Shown here: positions 31,962 to 40,352 of the stretch, in pieces
Position numbering within the stretch: position 1 is the stretch's first letter
Layout of the letters: every line of letters begins with the position of its first letter
Assembly (NCBI RefSeq): GCF_017874315.1
Contig: NZ_JAGGLG010000014.1
Location: 1-64,000 of the forward strand
Reading direction: 5' to 3'
DNA length: 64,000 nt
Origin: Symbiobacterium terraclitae
GTDB taxonomy: Bacteria > Bacillota > Sulfobacillia > Symbiobacteriales > Symbiobacteriaceae
The notes under the pieces: generated by a model
Seen by the model: only the letters and a program-made list of their open reading frames with translations
What the model was told of the DNA's origin: nothing
Database searches by the model: none
Made by a program: the position numbers and the translations under genes

Positions 31962-33284
31962 CTACTTCTTGAATGCCGGGTACCAGGAGGCCAGGTCGGC
32001 CTGCACGGCCCGGGCGGCCTGCTCCGGCGTCAGCATGCCGGCGAACATGCCCTGGAGGTTGGCCCCGAGGCTGGTGGAGATGTCGGGCGTACCGCTGTCG
32101 AACGGCGAGCGGATGCGGAACAGGACCCTCAGGCCCAGCTCGTTCTTCTGCTGCACGGCCTTGGCCAGCATCGGGTGCTTCTCCTCATCGAACTTGACGT
32201 TCCGGTTGCCCGGGATCTCGGCGAAGAGGTCGGCGTAGAGCTGGGCGAACTCGTCGGTGGCGGTGTAGGCGACCACCCGCATGGCCGCCTCCTTCACCTT
32301 GGACTGGGCGTTCACCGCGTAGCCGCCGTCGACGTACGGGTAGATCCGCACCGGATCACCCGCCTTCGCGGGCGGGGCGAGGAAGGAGCCGAGCTGGAGG
32401 TTGGGGTCGGTGTTGAGGTAGTAGGTGTTCACGGCCCAGATGCCGTCGATGATCATCGCCGTCTGGCCGGTGGCGAACAGGGTGCGGGCGTCCCGCTGGG
32501 CGGTGCCGACGAAGCCCTCCTGGGCGTACTTCGTCAGGGAGTCGACCTTGGCCAGCACGTCCACGAACTTCGGGTCGGTGAAGTCGGTCTTGCCCTCGAT
32601 GACGTCCTGTGCCCACTGGTCGCCCAGCCAGGTGGCGCCGATCACGTCGACCATCAGGTTCACGGCGTAGCCGTCCTTGCCGCCGATGGCAATGGGGGTG
32701 ATGCCGCGGGACTTGAGGGTCTCCATGATCTGGATCAGCTCGTCCCAGGTCTTCGGCTCCTGCAGGCCGTTCTCGTCGAAGATCTGCTTGTTGTAGAAGA
32801 AGGTGAGGGTCTGCACGGCGAAGGGCACCGCGTAGACCTTGCCCTCGTAGGAGGCCTGGTCGAGGATGCCCTGGTCGAAGCCGGAGAGGTCGAGCGAATC
32901 CAGCGGCTCGATCTGCCCGGCCTCGGCGTAGGAGCGGGTGCCGGCGCCGCCGCGGGCGGTGAAGATGTCCGGGCCGTCGTTGCCGGCCATGGCGGTTTTC
33001 AGCACCGAGTCGAACTCGGTGGACTTGATGCCGCGGAAGTCGATCTTGATGTTCTCGTTGTTGGCGTCCAGCATCTCCTGGACCTTCTCCCAGAGGTCTT
33101 CATCCTGGACCCGCCAGGACCAGACGGTGACCGTCGTCGGGGGCTGGTTGGACGGGGTGGAGGCAGGGGGCTCCGTCGACGTGGTCGGCGTCTGGGCCGG
33201 AGTCGGGTCGGACGGACGGGAGCACGCGGAAAGGAGGAGGCCGAGGGCCACGAGGATCGCTGCCAGGAGCCGATATCGGCGCAT
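31962..33284 (-). CDS. Sugar ABC substrate-binding lipoprotein
   Basis: A 440-residue extracellular solute-binding lipoprotein (CUT1, cluster B). Signal ends in LGLLLSAC; a Pro/Thr/Ser linker precedes the fold (TVTVWSWRVQDEDLWEKVQE; FTARGGAGTRSYAEAGQIEP; YAVPFAVQTLTFFYNKQIFD; AMIIDGIWAVNTYYL). AAAGGAG precedes ATG 33284. First gene of the importer operon. Ligand: probably an oligosaccharide, not identifiable. Similar in layout to the second importer at 51.4-54.7 kb. Confidence 0.94.
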   Translation of the reverse strand: MRRYRLLAAILVALGLLLSACSRPSDPTPAQTPTTSTEPPASTPSNQPPTTVTVWSWRVQDEDLWEKVQEMLDANNENIKIDFRGIKSTEFDSVLKTAMAGNDGPDIFTARGGAGTRSYAEAGQIEPLDSLDLSGFDQGILDQASYEGKVYAVPFAVQTLTFFYNKQIFDENGLQEPKTWDELIQIMETLKSRGITPIAIGGKDGYAVNLMVDVIGATWLGDQWAQDVIEGKTDFTDPKFVDVLAKVDSLTKYAQEGFVGTAQRDARTLFATGQTAMIIDGIWAVNTYYLNTDPNLQLGSFLAPPAKAGDPVRIYPYVDGGYAVNAQSKVKEAAMRVVAYTATDEFAQLYADLFAEIPGNRNVKFDEEKHPMLAKAVQQKNELGLRVLFRIRSPFDSGTPDISTSLGANLQGMFAGMLTPEQAARAVQADLASWYPAFKK

Positions 33285-33402
33285 GCTGGGCTCTCCTTTC
33301 GAAAAGGTCTATACAACAACAACTAACTATACGAGCCTATTATTCTGATTTCCTTCTTACGTTTAGCTGCCGACTCCGGAGGGGAATGGGGCCTGAGCGG
33401 CG

Positions 33403-33441
33403 ATCCGCCCGCCTGCCCGGGTGAGGGGCAGGCGGGCGGAT
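33403..33441. terminator. Long GC hairpin between the defense island and the sugar operon
   Basis: A perfect 16-bp stem: ATCCGCCCGCCTGCCC (33403-33418) with GGGCAGGCGGGCGGAT (33426-33441). It may end transcription from the minus-strand island before it enters the sugar operon promoter. The 344-base gap 33285-33628 holds this, the next hairpin and AT-rich promoter-like sequence near 33305-33360; a plus frame from 33450 is not convincing. Confidence 0.7.
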
Positions 33442-33506
33442 GAGCAGAGTTGGTGGCGGAGTTCATCAGGGTCTTTTTCGGCCTCATCGACCCGGAGGGC
33501 GAGACG

Positions 33507-33541
33507 AAGCCCGGCGCGGTCTGTTCAGACCGGCCGGGCTT
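33507..33541. terminator. Hairpin downstream of the defense island
   Basis: AAGCCCGGC-G-CGGTCTG pairs with CAGACCGGCCGGGCTT around a two-base loop, with one bulged G. It lies 88 bases beyond the stop of the last island gene on the minus strand. Confidence 0.65.
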
Positions 33542-33628
33542 GGTGCGAAGGCCTGGCCTCTACGAGGCGGTGGCTGGGGCGAGGAAGCTCGGGATTGCGC
33601 CAGCTCGCGCGCCGTGCTGCCAAGCGCT

Positions 33629-34303
33629 CTACCGAACGGGCGCGGGTGCCGTGTGCCTGCAGCGGGGGAAGTTGGGACACCCGTAGAAGCGGTTGCCGTC
33701 TTTCTTCGACTGACGCAGCACCATCGGAACACCGCACTTGGGGCAGATGGGAACGGTGCCCGGCCGTGTGGTGGCCGGTGCGGCCTGCGCTGCGGCAGTG
33801 GGCCTCGCCACCGGTGGTGAAGTGGGGGCAATGGCGTTGCGCAGCGCCGCGGCAACCTCGTCAACCGAGTAGTTGGCTCGGGGCGTCATGCGAACCAGGG
33901 GAAGCCCCGCGGATCGAAAGAGCCTGTCCTCGAACTCGTCGCGCTGCTGACGGTGTGGCCGCGTATGTGACCGGTCATCGAGTTCAACGGCCAGCACCGG
34001 CCTCATCGTCCGCGCATCGCAGAGGAGGAAGTCCACGTGCTTGCTGAGGATTCTGTTGTTCCATGCCTGTGCTTGCTCGCCCACGGCGAAGAAGATGTCA
34101 GCCAGACGCACCTTGGGGCAGATCGCCCACCGGTCTCCCACGGCCAGCCGTAGAACCCCGTAGAGCGAGAGCTCTGCAGCAGATAGGAAGTCGTCCCGGC
34201 TTCTGTACGGCAGTTTGTCGGGTAACCGATAGGGCTCCTCCGCCTCGTTGGCGCCAAACAGCTGGAAGAGAAACCCGAGGCAGCCCGGGTTTTGCGAGCT
34301 CAC
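33629..34303 (-). CDS. DUF2726 nuclease-fold protein with a topoisomerase-type zinc ribbon
   Basis: A 224-residue protein. Residues about 35-155 match DUF2726, a PD-(D/E)XK-like domain: SAAELSLYGVL, VDFLLCDARTMRPVLAVELD-DRSH, FRSAGLPLVRMTP. Residues about 188-220 form a topoisomerase-type zinc ribbon, CPKCGVPMVLRQ...FYGCPNFPRC. The linker is Pro/Ala/Thr-rich. Such proteins bind or cut nucleic acid; catalysis is not proven. Last gene of the restriction-like module, 79 bases after the DUF6884 half-gene; it belongs by strand and position, but could be a separate accessory. Confidence 0.85.
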   Translation of the reverse strand: MSSQNPGCLGFLFQLFGANEAEEPYRLPDKLPYRSRDDFLSAAELSLYGVLRLAVGDRWAICPKVRLADIFFAVGEQAQAWNNRILSKHVDFLLCDARTMRPVLAVELDDRSHTRPHRQQRDEFEDRLFRSAGLPLVRMTPRANYSVDEVAAALRNAIAPTSPPVARPTAAAQAAPATTRPGTVPICPKCGVPMVLRQSKKDGNRFYGCPNFPRCRHTAPAPVR

Positions 34304-34382
34304 TGGCTTTCACTCCCTTCTAGTGAAGGAAGTTCGATACATGATGGAACTGCTCCTCTTGATTTGCGCAAGGGGAGGGGCG

Positions 34383-34637
34383 TTAAGTGTCCTCGCGCGG
34401 CGTCCCGTAGAAGCGGAGGTGTTGTCCAATCTGGAGTCCCGCCACCGGACAGGTACAGCTGACCCCCGCCTGGACGAGGAGTTCTGCTAGGTGTTCTCGG
34501 TACTCGAGTCCGGTGTGGAGCTCAAAGATCAGGCCTGCCAGAGACGTGCCGAATCGGTTCCTGACCTGGGCAAGTACTCGCTCGGACCACTCGCGGCGAG
34601 ACGAGGTGGACATGGCTTTGAGCGTCAGCAGGGTCAC
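34383..34637 (-). CDS. C-terminal half of a DUF6884-like protein
   Basis: An 84-residue frame resembling only the second half of DUF6884 proteins: TLKAMSTSSRREWSERVLAQ, FELHTGLEYREHLAELL, and the ending PVAGLQIGQHLRFY, where family members have PLxGLGIGQQLAWY-type ends. The N-terminal half (SCTKxK start and SAKYGLL motif) is absent; upstream sequence is the end of the DUF2357-type gene, 20 bases away. It begins with GTG 34637. Either a true mini-protein or a truncated remnant left by recombination. Confidence 0.6.
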   Translation of the reverse strand: MTLLTLKAMSTSSRREWSERVLAQVRNRFGTSLAGLIFELHTGLEYREHLAELLVQAGVSCTCPVAGLQIGQHLRFYGTPREDT

Positions 34638-34657
34638 CAGAGTGCGGGTTCTTGCCC

Positions 34658-36943
34658 TTACCGCACCAACTCCAGCCAGGTTGTCGCAACGGGTTCGCCA
34701 AAGAGCGCTGAAGGATCTACTCTCTCCTTGACTTTCCGTACTGCCTCACTGGTCAACTGATCGAGCCACTGGGGGTGCGGGGTCTCACGAAGTGGCAGGC
34801 ACACATACCGTCCGCGCGGCTCGGGGTACTGCAGTCCGCGCATGTCCGTCTCATCCAGCACCTGCGGATTGCCTGCAACTTGCCACACCTCCGCCGTCTC
34901 CATATGCGGCCCGTAGAGAACGACCAGTTCCGCCGTGAGCACTCTGGACCCGGGAAGCACGCTACCCCGTCGTCCGCCGGTGCGCATGTTGTACAGACGG
35001 TTCTTGTGGATCCACTGCAGCTGTTCTGGCCGTCGCACATAGCCCAGCAACACGACAGTATCGGCCGGCGGCTTGGACAGGAATGGTACGGCGGGGTGCT
35101 CGGTCACGTGGTAATCGCCGCGGGTGGACTCGCGCAGCCAGTAGCGCACCCGTTCATGCTGCGTGGTCTGCGTGGCTACATGTGTCAGCACATCATCGAT
35201 GAACTTCGTCAATCCGTCCAGCCCAGTGCCTTGTCTGTCCCTCGTCGGTCGCAGAGCAAAGGCGCCCAGACCCGGCAATAGCTCATGAAACCTGGGAAGG
35301 AGCTCTTTTTCCGTCCCGGGGTAGATGACGTAGGCCCCGGCAGATCTACGAATGGCGTCCCGGTAGGCGTGCATCTTCAGCAGATCGGCCCGCTTCGATG
35401 TTTGCCGAGCTTCCGCCGACTGCTCCTCGTCCAGCAGCCTGGCCTCGCCTTCCTCTGTGGTGGGATCTTCGCCGAACAAGCCCGTGACACTCTCCACCCG
35501 GTACTTGGCGTCGAAGTGGATCCAGACCTCATCCGGCTCGCCGTACGTGGTGTCAGGCCTGATCAGGATGGAATAGTCCGGGCGCATGGGACGGCTCCAC
35601 GAACCGCGATCACCCGCTCGGTGACCGAAGGTACGGTTGAACCAAAGTTCGATTCCCAGGCTTCGGCCGAGGCGGTGGACCTGGCCCTTCAGACGCCGCG
35701 AGCGCCCGCGCCGCAGCGTAACGCCCATGCCGTCCGGGCGGACCTCGATGAGCTGGCTCAGGTCGAACTCCCGCCCGCAGAGGCGCGCCATCACCTTGAT
35801 CAACTGGAGGAAGACCCAGTACTCGTACAGCGTGGCGACGTCCCGCTTACCTGCACCGTAGACGTCCTCACCGCCATCCCATGTCAGCAGGGCCGCTGAC
35901 TCAAACTGGAGATAGGCGCGATAGAGATCCCGATAGCCAGCCCGTTTCTGGAGTACCTGGCTCCCGGCGGGCAGGAAGGTGAGATCGCCGACTTCCTGGA
36001 ACAGGCCAGCGGCCAGGAGTGTGTGCAGCCTCTCCTGGACCGCCTGAACCTCACGAAGTCCCCGTTGGACGGGCGCAGAGGTTGGCTCGCGAAGCAGTGC
36101 CTGCTCCACTTCCTGCGCGAAACTCTCCCAGCGGAGGAGCACGAACTTGATGAAGCGGTTCTCCGGTGTATCCAGGGTCTCTTCTGTCCGGGGAACCGCG
36201 ATCTGCTTGGGAAGGGCTCGCACTGGTAGCTCCGCACTGCAAGCCGCGCGTGGGCCAGGTCGGCTCAGTCGCTGGGCGACGTGCGCCGACATCGGAATGG
36301 GCTGTCCCGGCCGGCGATACTCTGCCTCCTCCGTCCATGCCCTGTGCGGACGAGAGAGGATCTGAAGGATGGCTGCCTCGAAGGCCTCCCCGGAAAAGAG
36401 CCACTTGAGCATGGCAAAGCGGGCGTACAGCGTGGAGGCCTCGGCGGACTCGTCCACACGGAAGCGCTGCTCGGTGGGAGCGAACCGCTCCATGACCAGC
36501 TCGGCCATGCTGTCGGCAATCTCCTCGAGCATCCACTGGTACTGGCTCAGGTAGTCCAGTTTGCGAGAGCGAACCTCGAAGAGAGCCCGGCCGAGCTCTT
36601 GGTCGCCTGACAACACTACCACCGGCAGGGTGCCAGTGTAGAGTCGGGGGCGAAGCCTGCCGGTCCGCCAGTCGGCGGAGTCGGGGGAGAAGAGTTCCCT
36701 AGGCTCCAGGGTGATGGGCAGGTCTGTGCAGGCTTCTGGCACAAACGCATACCGGTACTCTGCTTCTTCCAACAGCTGAACGGGCGCCAGAGCGGGGTCG
36801 AGGCTTGGGTCTCCGCTCATGTCGATGAGCGGGGGCGGATTAGCATCTGCACGTACTTGCCCCGGCAGACTCACGGTGAGTGTGCCGACGACCTTGCCCG
36901 CCGCATCGCGAACCTTGACGGAAATGGAATGACACACCCGCAT
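34658..36943 (-). CDS. DUF2357-type McrC-like restriction nuclease
   Basis: A 761-residue protein of the DUF2357/restriction-endonuclease-like family that partners McrB-type ATPases. The N-terminal about 330 residues are beta-rich and helical regions for partner binding (VEEALLREPTS-like helices). The nuclease core lies at about 450-490: DYSILIRPDTTYGEPDEVWI, then HFDAKYRVES, giving the D...D-x-K arrangement, and TSKRADLLKMHAYRDAIRRS with the Q/H-Y-D helix. A further about 180 residues follow, beginning TRGDYHVTEHPAVPFL and ending PLRETPHPQWLDQL. Its ATG is 3 bases past the McrB-type gene stop. Together they form a nucleotide-driven nuclease. Confidence 0.85.
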   Translation of the reverse strand: MRVCHSISVKVRDAAGKVVGTLTVSLPGQVRADANPPPLIDMSGDPSLDPALAPVQLLEEAEYRYAFVPEACTDLPITLEPRELFSPDSADWRTGRLRPRLYTGTLPVVVLSGDQELGRALFEVRSRKLDYLSQYQWMLEEIADSMAELVMERFAPTEQRFRVDESAEASTLYARFAMLKWLFSGEAFEAAILQILSRPHRAWTEEAEYRRPGQPIPMSAHVAQRLSRPGPRAACSAELPVRALPKQIAVPRTEETLDTPENRFIKFVLLRWESFAQEVEQALLREPTSAPVQRGLREVQAVQERLHTLLAAGLFQEVGDLTFLPAGSQVLQKRAGYRDLYRAYLQFESAALLTWDGGEDVYGAGKRDVATLYEYWVFLQLIKVMARLCGREFDLSQLIEVRPDGMGVTLRRGRSRRLKGQVHRLGRSLGIELWFNRTFGHRAGDRGSWSRPMRPDYSILIRPDTTYGEPDEVWIHFDAKYRVESVTGLFGEDPTTEEGEARLLDEEQSAEARQTSKRADLLKMHAYRDAIRRSAGAYVIYPGTEKELLPRFHELLPGLGAFALRPTRDRQGTGLDGLTKFIDDVLTHVATQTTQHERVRYWLRESTRGDYHVTEHPAVPFLSKPPADTVVLLGYVRRPEQLQWIHKNRLYNMRTGGRRGSVLPGSRVLTAELVVLYGPHMETAEVWQVAGNPQVLDETDMRGLQYPEPRGRYVCLPLRETPHPQWLDQLTSEAVRKVKERVDPSALFGEPVATTWLELVR

Positions 36944-36946
36944 GGC

Positions 36947-39900
36947 TTACTCCGTAAAGCTGGTGAACTGGTTGACTCGCAGGCTCCGGAACATCCGGCG
37001 GATCTTCTGATAGGAGAGGGGGAGCTTCGGCTGTCCCTCGTGGGCCGCCTCGGGGTCGAAGTCGGTGGCTGCTCCAGCGGTGGGCGTGGAGGAGAGGTCG
37101 TAGCAGAAGCGCCCCAACGCTCGCAGGAGAGGTTCGAGCCGGCGGCGGGAGCCGTGCAGGCGGGGCAGGACCTTCTGGTAGATCTGTTGATCGAGGGCGG
37201 CCTCCACGGAGTCGTTCCCGGCGGAGGCCAGCATGCTTGCGTACCGGAGGGCCTCGTAGAAGACCCGATGGCCGAACTCGAAGTCGCTTTCGGCAAGGAG
37301 CTGGTGCACGGTTCGGAGGTGCGCGGCGAAGTCGTCCCGGCCGGGGGCAGGGTGGACATGTTGCCAGTCGTCATCTGTGGCAACTGCCAGGAACCCGCGC
37401 ACCAGATCGTCGGCACCTGGAGCGAGTGGCAAAGGCCTAAAGAGGCTGACCTGAAGGTCGTCCGTTCCGACGCGGAACTCGAAGGTGTTGGCCCGGTCTA
37501 GTACTTTGGGAGAGAACATGTAGGTGGTCTCGTCGACGTTGACCGTGCCGACAACGAAGAGGTTGTCGGGCATGGGAATGCGCTCCGGCTCTCCATCTCG
37601 GATGACCCAGTTCCCATCTTGGTCCTGTTCGAGATTGGGCAGGCAGGGTTCGCCTGACTCGACGCCTGAGAGGAAGTCTGCGAAGTAGCGCTCTACGTGT
37701 GCGAGGTTCATCTCGTCCAGTACTAAGAGGTAGGGATAGTGGGGATCCTGAGCGGCCTTGAGCATGAACGCCAGGACAGGCGGTACGTACCAGGGCCGGC
37801 GGCCGCTCTCTGTTGTCCTCAGGGCGTCCTCGTAGCCGAAGAGGTAGTCGGGGCCTGTCCAGTCTGGGCGCACGGGCACCACCATGCGCCGATCCTTCCC
37901 TAGCCAATCGCCAAACCGCAGGGCGAGCTGGGTCTTGCCGGATCCCGACAGGCCGGTAAGGATCACCAGGCGCTTGGTGGCCAGGGCCGCGATGAAGGAA
38001 CGTACGATCTCGTCGTGACGGGCACCGAACTGAACACCGCTCAGTCGAAGTGCTGCACTGAAGTTGCGCGTGATCGCGGCCAGGTCGGCCGTGGGCTCCG
38101 TCTTGGGTGCGGTGGAGTTGGCGACCTCGTCGTACTCCTCCTGAGTGGCCGGCTCGATAAGTGTCGTGAGCCACTCGGGGCGTCGAGTGGTCCGAACAGC
38201 ACCGGTCCAGTGCCAGATGACGTGGATGGCATGGCGCGCTTCACCAGCCAACCAGGTGTAGCCCGGTTGCGAGACCTCTGCGAGTCCCACAACGGTGTTC
38301 GGGCCACGAGTGACCACCAGCGTGTCCCCCGGCCTGAGGTCCTTGAGGGTGATTAGTTCCCTAACCTGCCTGTCGATGTAGGCGGACGGCATGTCGCAGG
38401 TATGGGCAGACTCTCCGGTGAGCGCTTGCCTGACCTCAGATTCGGAAGTCAGCGGGGTCAGGTCGATAGCCGGAGTCTCCACATCAAGCAGCAAGAGGCC
38501 CCTCTGTAGACCGGCGTCCCAGTCTGAGGGAGTCCGAGGGGCAGCGACGCGGAAGAACCGGATGGGTTTCGACCCCGCGATCAACTCGGCCAAGGCGTCA
38601 GCCTGTTCGGGCGTAAGGCGGAAGTTCGTGCCCATCCTTGCCTTGAGGACAGTCATGTCGCGCAGAATTGGATGGTCTAGGAAGACACCACGTGGCATTG
38701 ACGGTGTGAGAACGTGATCGATACGGACGACCGTCCTCAGCCTTTCACCCTCAAACCTGGAGGGGTCGACGTAGAACGGGCGTGACTCGGGAGCATCGGG
38801 CATTTCCTGGGGGCCGGCGAGAACCGTACCGGTCCCGACGAGACCGGCGCGGGCTCCAGCTTCCCAGAAGAAGACCTTGTCACCCTTCTGAATCTCGTTC
38901 TTGAACTGGTTGACGAGGAAGGTGATCGTAGGAAGCGAACTGAGGGCCCCCGATAAGTTGTAATACTGGGGATAGGCTTGGAAAACCCATGCCCTCCTTG
39001 CAGCAGGCGCTGCGGTCTGCGGACGAGTACGAGTCATCTCAAACACGTAGACCCGTCTCGAGTTGCCTGTACTATCCGGTTGCTGTTGCTCGTGGATCCT
39101 CGTCACCTTGAACCGGCCTAAGTAAGCGTAACCGCCATCCGGCAGCTTCTGAAAGCCATAAACGGGGAACTGCCCCGTCATGCTGTTCTTTAGAGCGAGG
39201 TTACCGTGGGCCATCTGCTGATCGCCAGACAGGCCTTCCCCTGTGTAGAATAGGGTGTCCCCTTTCCAGTGGTCTTGGTAAGGATGCTCCGCCTTGTAGT
39301 CTGAAGCTGCACTGGTGATGAACACAACCAGTTTCGTGTCGGGAGACCTGCCGGCAACGCGGATACCTCGCTGGGTTCCCACCTTGAAGGTATCCGCCAA
39401 CTCGATGTTGGTGAAGCGGTGGGTCGTCAAGAAGAGCGTGGTCTTAGGATAGGTGGTGTAGTCCACGTAGGGGAGCTGCGTAAGGATAGCTGACACCGCC
39501 GTGGAACGGAACCGCGCTTGGGCGGGGAGCTCATCGACGGGGAGGATCTCCTGCTCCCTCAACGTCTGCCAGGCAGACTCGAACCATACCTTGGGAATAA
39601 GCTCTGTACCGCGTTCGCTCGTGACTTGGACTCCTTCTTCGAGCCACGAGATTGTGTTCGCCACCCCCCGCGTCAGGCTCTGGACGACTGTTCCGGTTGG
39701 GATACAGTCGATCAGGTGGGACCATACCGTTGAGAAGTCGTCGGGAATGGTCACGTTGCGTGGCGTGTTCCGTTCCACTAGGCGAACCTCGTAGTGATAG
39801 GGTTCACCGGTCTCGTAAAACTCTACGTACTCCTGCTCGCTTTCGGTCATGTCATCGGTCGAAGGGGGCTGCTCCACAGGCCCACGTACGAAGCGCTGAT

Positions 39901-40225
39901 AGCTGTACCGGAGTCGATTTCGCAGAAGCAGTGCAAAGCCGCTATTGGAGCCGAAGCGGAGCCAAAGATCGCTGCTCGCCTGGCCCTGTCGAGAGTGGTG
40001 AACCATCCGTGCAGGATACAGATCATCTCCGTGACGCAGAATGACCTCGCGTGACTCACCTCTATCTGGAAGGTGACCGCCGTTGGCAAGTGCGAAGTCG
40101 CGCTGAAACTCCTTGGGAATGTGGCTGCCCTCAAGAAACATCGACTTGTCAACCTGCTTACGAGCGATAAGTCCGGGAACCTTGTCAGGTTTCGACCAGC
40201 TATGGGATGTTCTCATGGGCAACAC
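36947..40225 (-). CDS. McrB-like AAA+ ATPase with SRA-like, EVE and second PUA-like reader domains
   Basis: A 1092-residue modification-dependent restriction subunit. Domains by eye: about 30-115 a possible B3-like DNA-binding region (GDDLYPARMVHHSRQGQASS); about 295-410 an SRA-like domain as in ScoMcrA proteins (HWKGDTLFYTGEGLSGDQQM; YAYLGRFKVTRIH); 413-555 an EVE domain (RRAWVFQAYPQYYNLSG; IQKGDKVFFWEAGARAGLVG); about 605-690 a second EVE/PUA-like domain (GDTLVVTRGPNTVVGLAEVS). The AAA+ part follows: Walker A GLSGSGKTQ (about 758), Walker B LLVLDEMNLAHVE (about 838), sensor VVGTVNVDETTYMFSPKVLD. EVE and SRA domains read modified cytosines, so the target is probably modified DNA. Starts after a 127-base gap holding a hairpin. 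Confidence 0.9.
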   Translation of the reverse strand: MLPMRTSHSWSKPDKVPGLIARKQVDKSMFLEGSHIPKEFQRDFALANGGHLPDRGESREVILRHGDDLYPARMVHHSRQGQASSDLWLRFGSNSGFALLLRNRLRYSYQRFVRGPVEQPPSTDDMTESEQEYVEFYETGEPYHYEVRLVERNTPRNVTIPDDFSTVWSHLIDCIPTGTVVQSLTRGVANTISWLEEGVQVTSERGTELIPKVWFESAWQTLREQEILPVDELPAQARFRSTAVSAILTQLPYVDYTTYPKTTLFLTTHRFTNIELADTFKVGTQRGIRVAGRSPDTKLVVFITSAASDYKAEHPYQDHWKGDTLFYTGEGLSGDQQMAHGNLALKNSMTGQFPVYGFQKLPDGGYAYLGRFKVTRIHEQQQPDSTGNSRRVYVFEMTRTRPQTAAPAARRAWVFQAYPQYYNLSGALSSLPTITFLVNQFKNEIQKGDKVFFWEAGARAGLVGTGTVLAGPQEMPDAPESRPFYVDPSRFEGERLRTVVRIDHVLTPSMPRGVFLDHPILRDMTVLKARMGTNFRLTPEQADALAELIAGSKPIRFFRVAAPRTPSDWDAGLQRGLLLLDVETPAIDLTPLTSESEVRQALTGESAHTCDMPSAYIDRQVRELITLKDLRPGDTLVVTRGPNTVVGLAEVSQPGYTWLAGEARHAIHVIWHWTGAVRTTRRPEWLTTLIEPATQEEYDEVANSTAPKTEPTADLAAITRNFSAALRLSGVQFGARHDEIVRSFIAALATKRLVILTGLSGSGKTQLALRFGDWLGKDRRMVVPVRPDWTGPDYLFGYEDALRTTESGRRPWYVPPVLAFMLKAAQDPHYPYLLVLDEMNLAHVERYFADFLSGVESGEPCLPNLEQDQDGNWVIRDGEPERIPMPDNLFVVGTVNVDETTYMFSPKVLDRANTFEFRVGTDDLQVSLFRPLPLAPGADDLVRGFLAVATDDDWQHVHPAPGRDDFAAHLRTVHQLLAESDFEFGHRVFYEALRYASMLASAGNDSVEAALDQQIYQKVLPRLHGSRRRLEPLLRALGRFCYDLSSTPTAGAATDFDPEAAHEGQPKLPLSYQKIRRMFRSLRVNQFTSFTE

Positions 40226-40296
40226 CTCAAAATGAGAGAGATTAAGGGCAGATCAGATCTTCGTATGTTGGTTGCCAATTACCTCCCAATTGGGAA

Positions 40297-40338
40297 GGGG
40301 CCGTCCGATGCAGAGTGATCTGCTCTTCGGACAGCCCC
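40297..40338 (-). terminator. Hairpin between the two halves of the defense island
   Basis: GGGGCCGTCCGA (40297-40308) pairs with TCGGACAGCCCC (40327-40338), 12 pairs with one G-T. It lies 15 bases past the FtsK-type gene stop and 72 before the McrB-type start, so the two modules may be separate transcripts. There is no T-run, so attenuation is equally possible. Confidence 0.6.
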
Positions 40339-40352
40339 TCCAGGAACTCCAA

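Noticed and set aside
30123-33326. 1067-residue plus-strand open frame antisense to the sugar ABC operon
   Set aside because: Repetitive His/Glu/Gly/Asp composition typical of antisense frames in GC-rich genes; the minus-strand genes have full family motifs.
33450-33686. 78-residue plus-strand frame starting VAEFIRVFFGLIDPEGE
   Set aside because: The start looks protein-like, but the frame then runs through a strong hairpin and into the antisense of the DUF2726 gene; at most a remnant.
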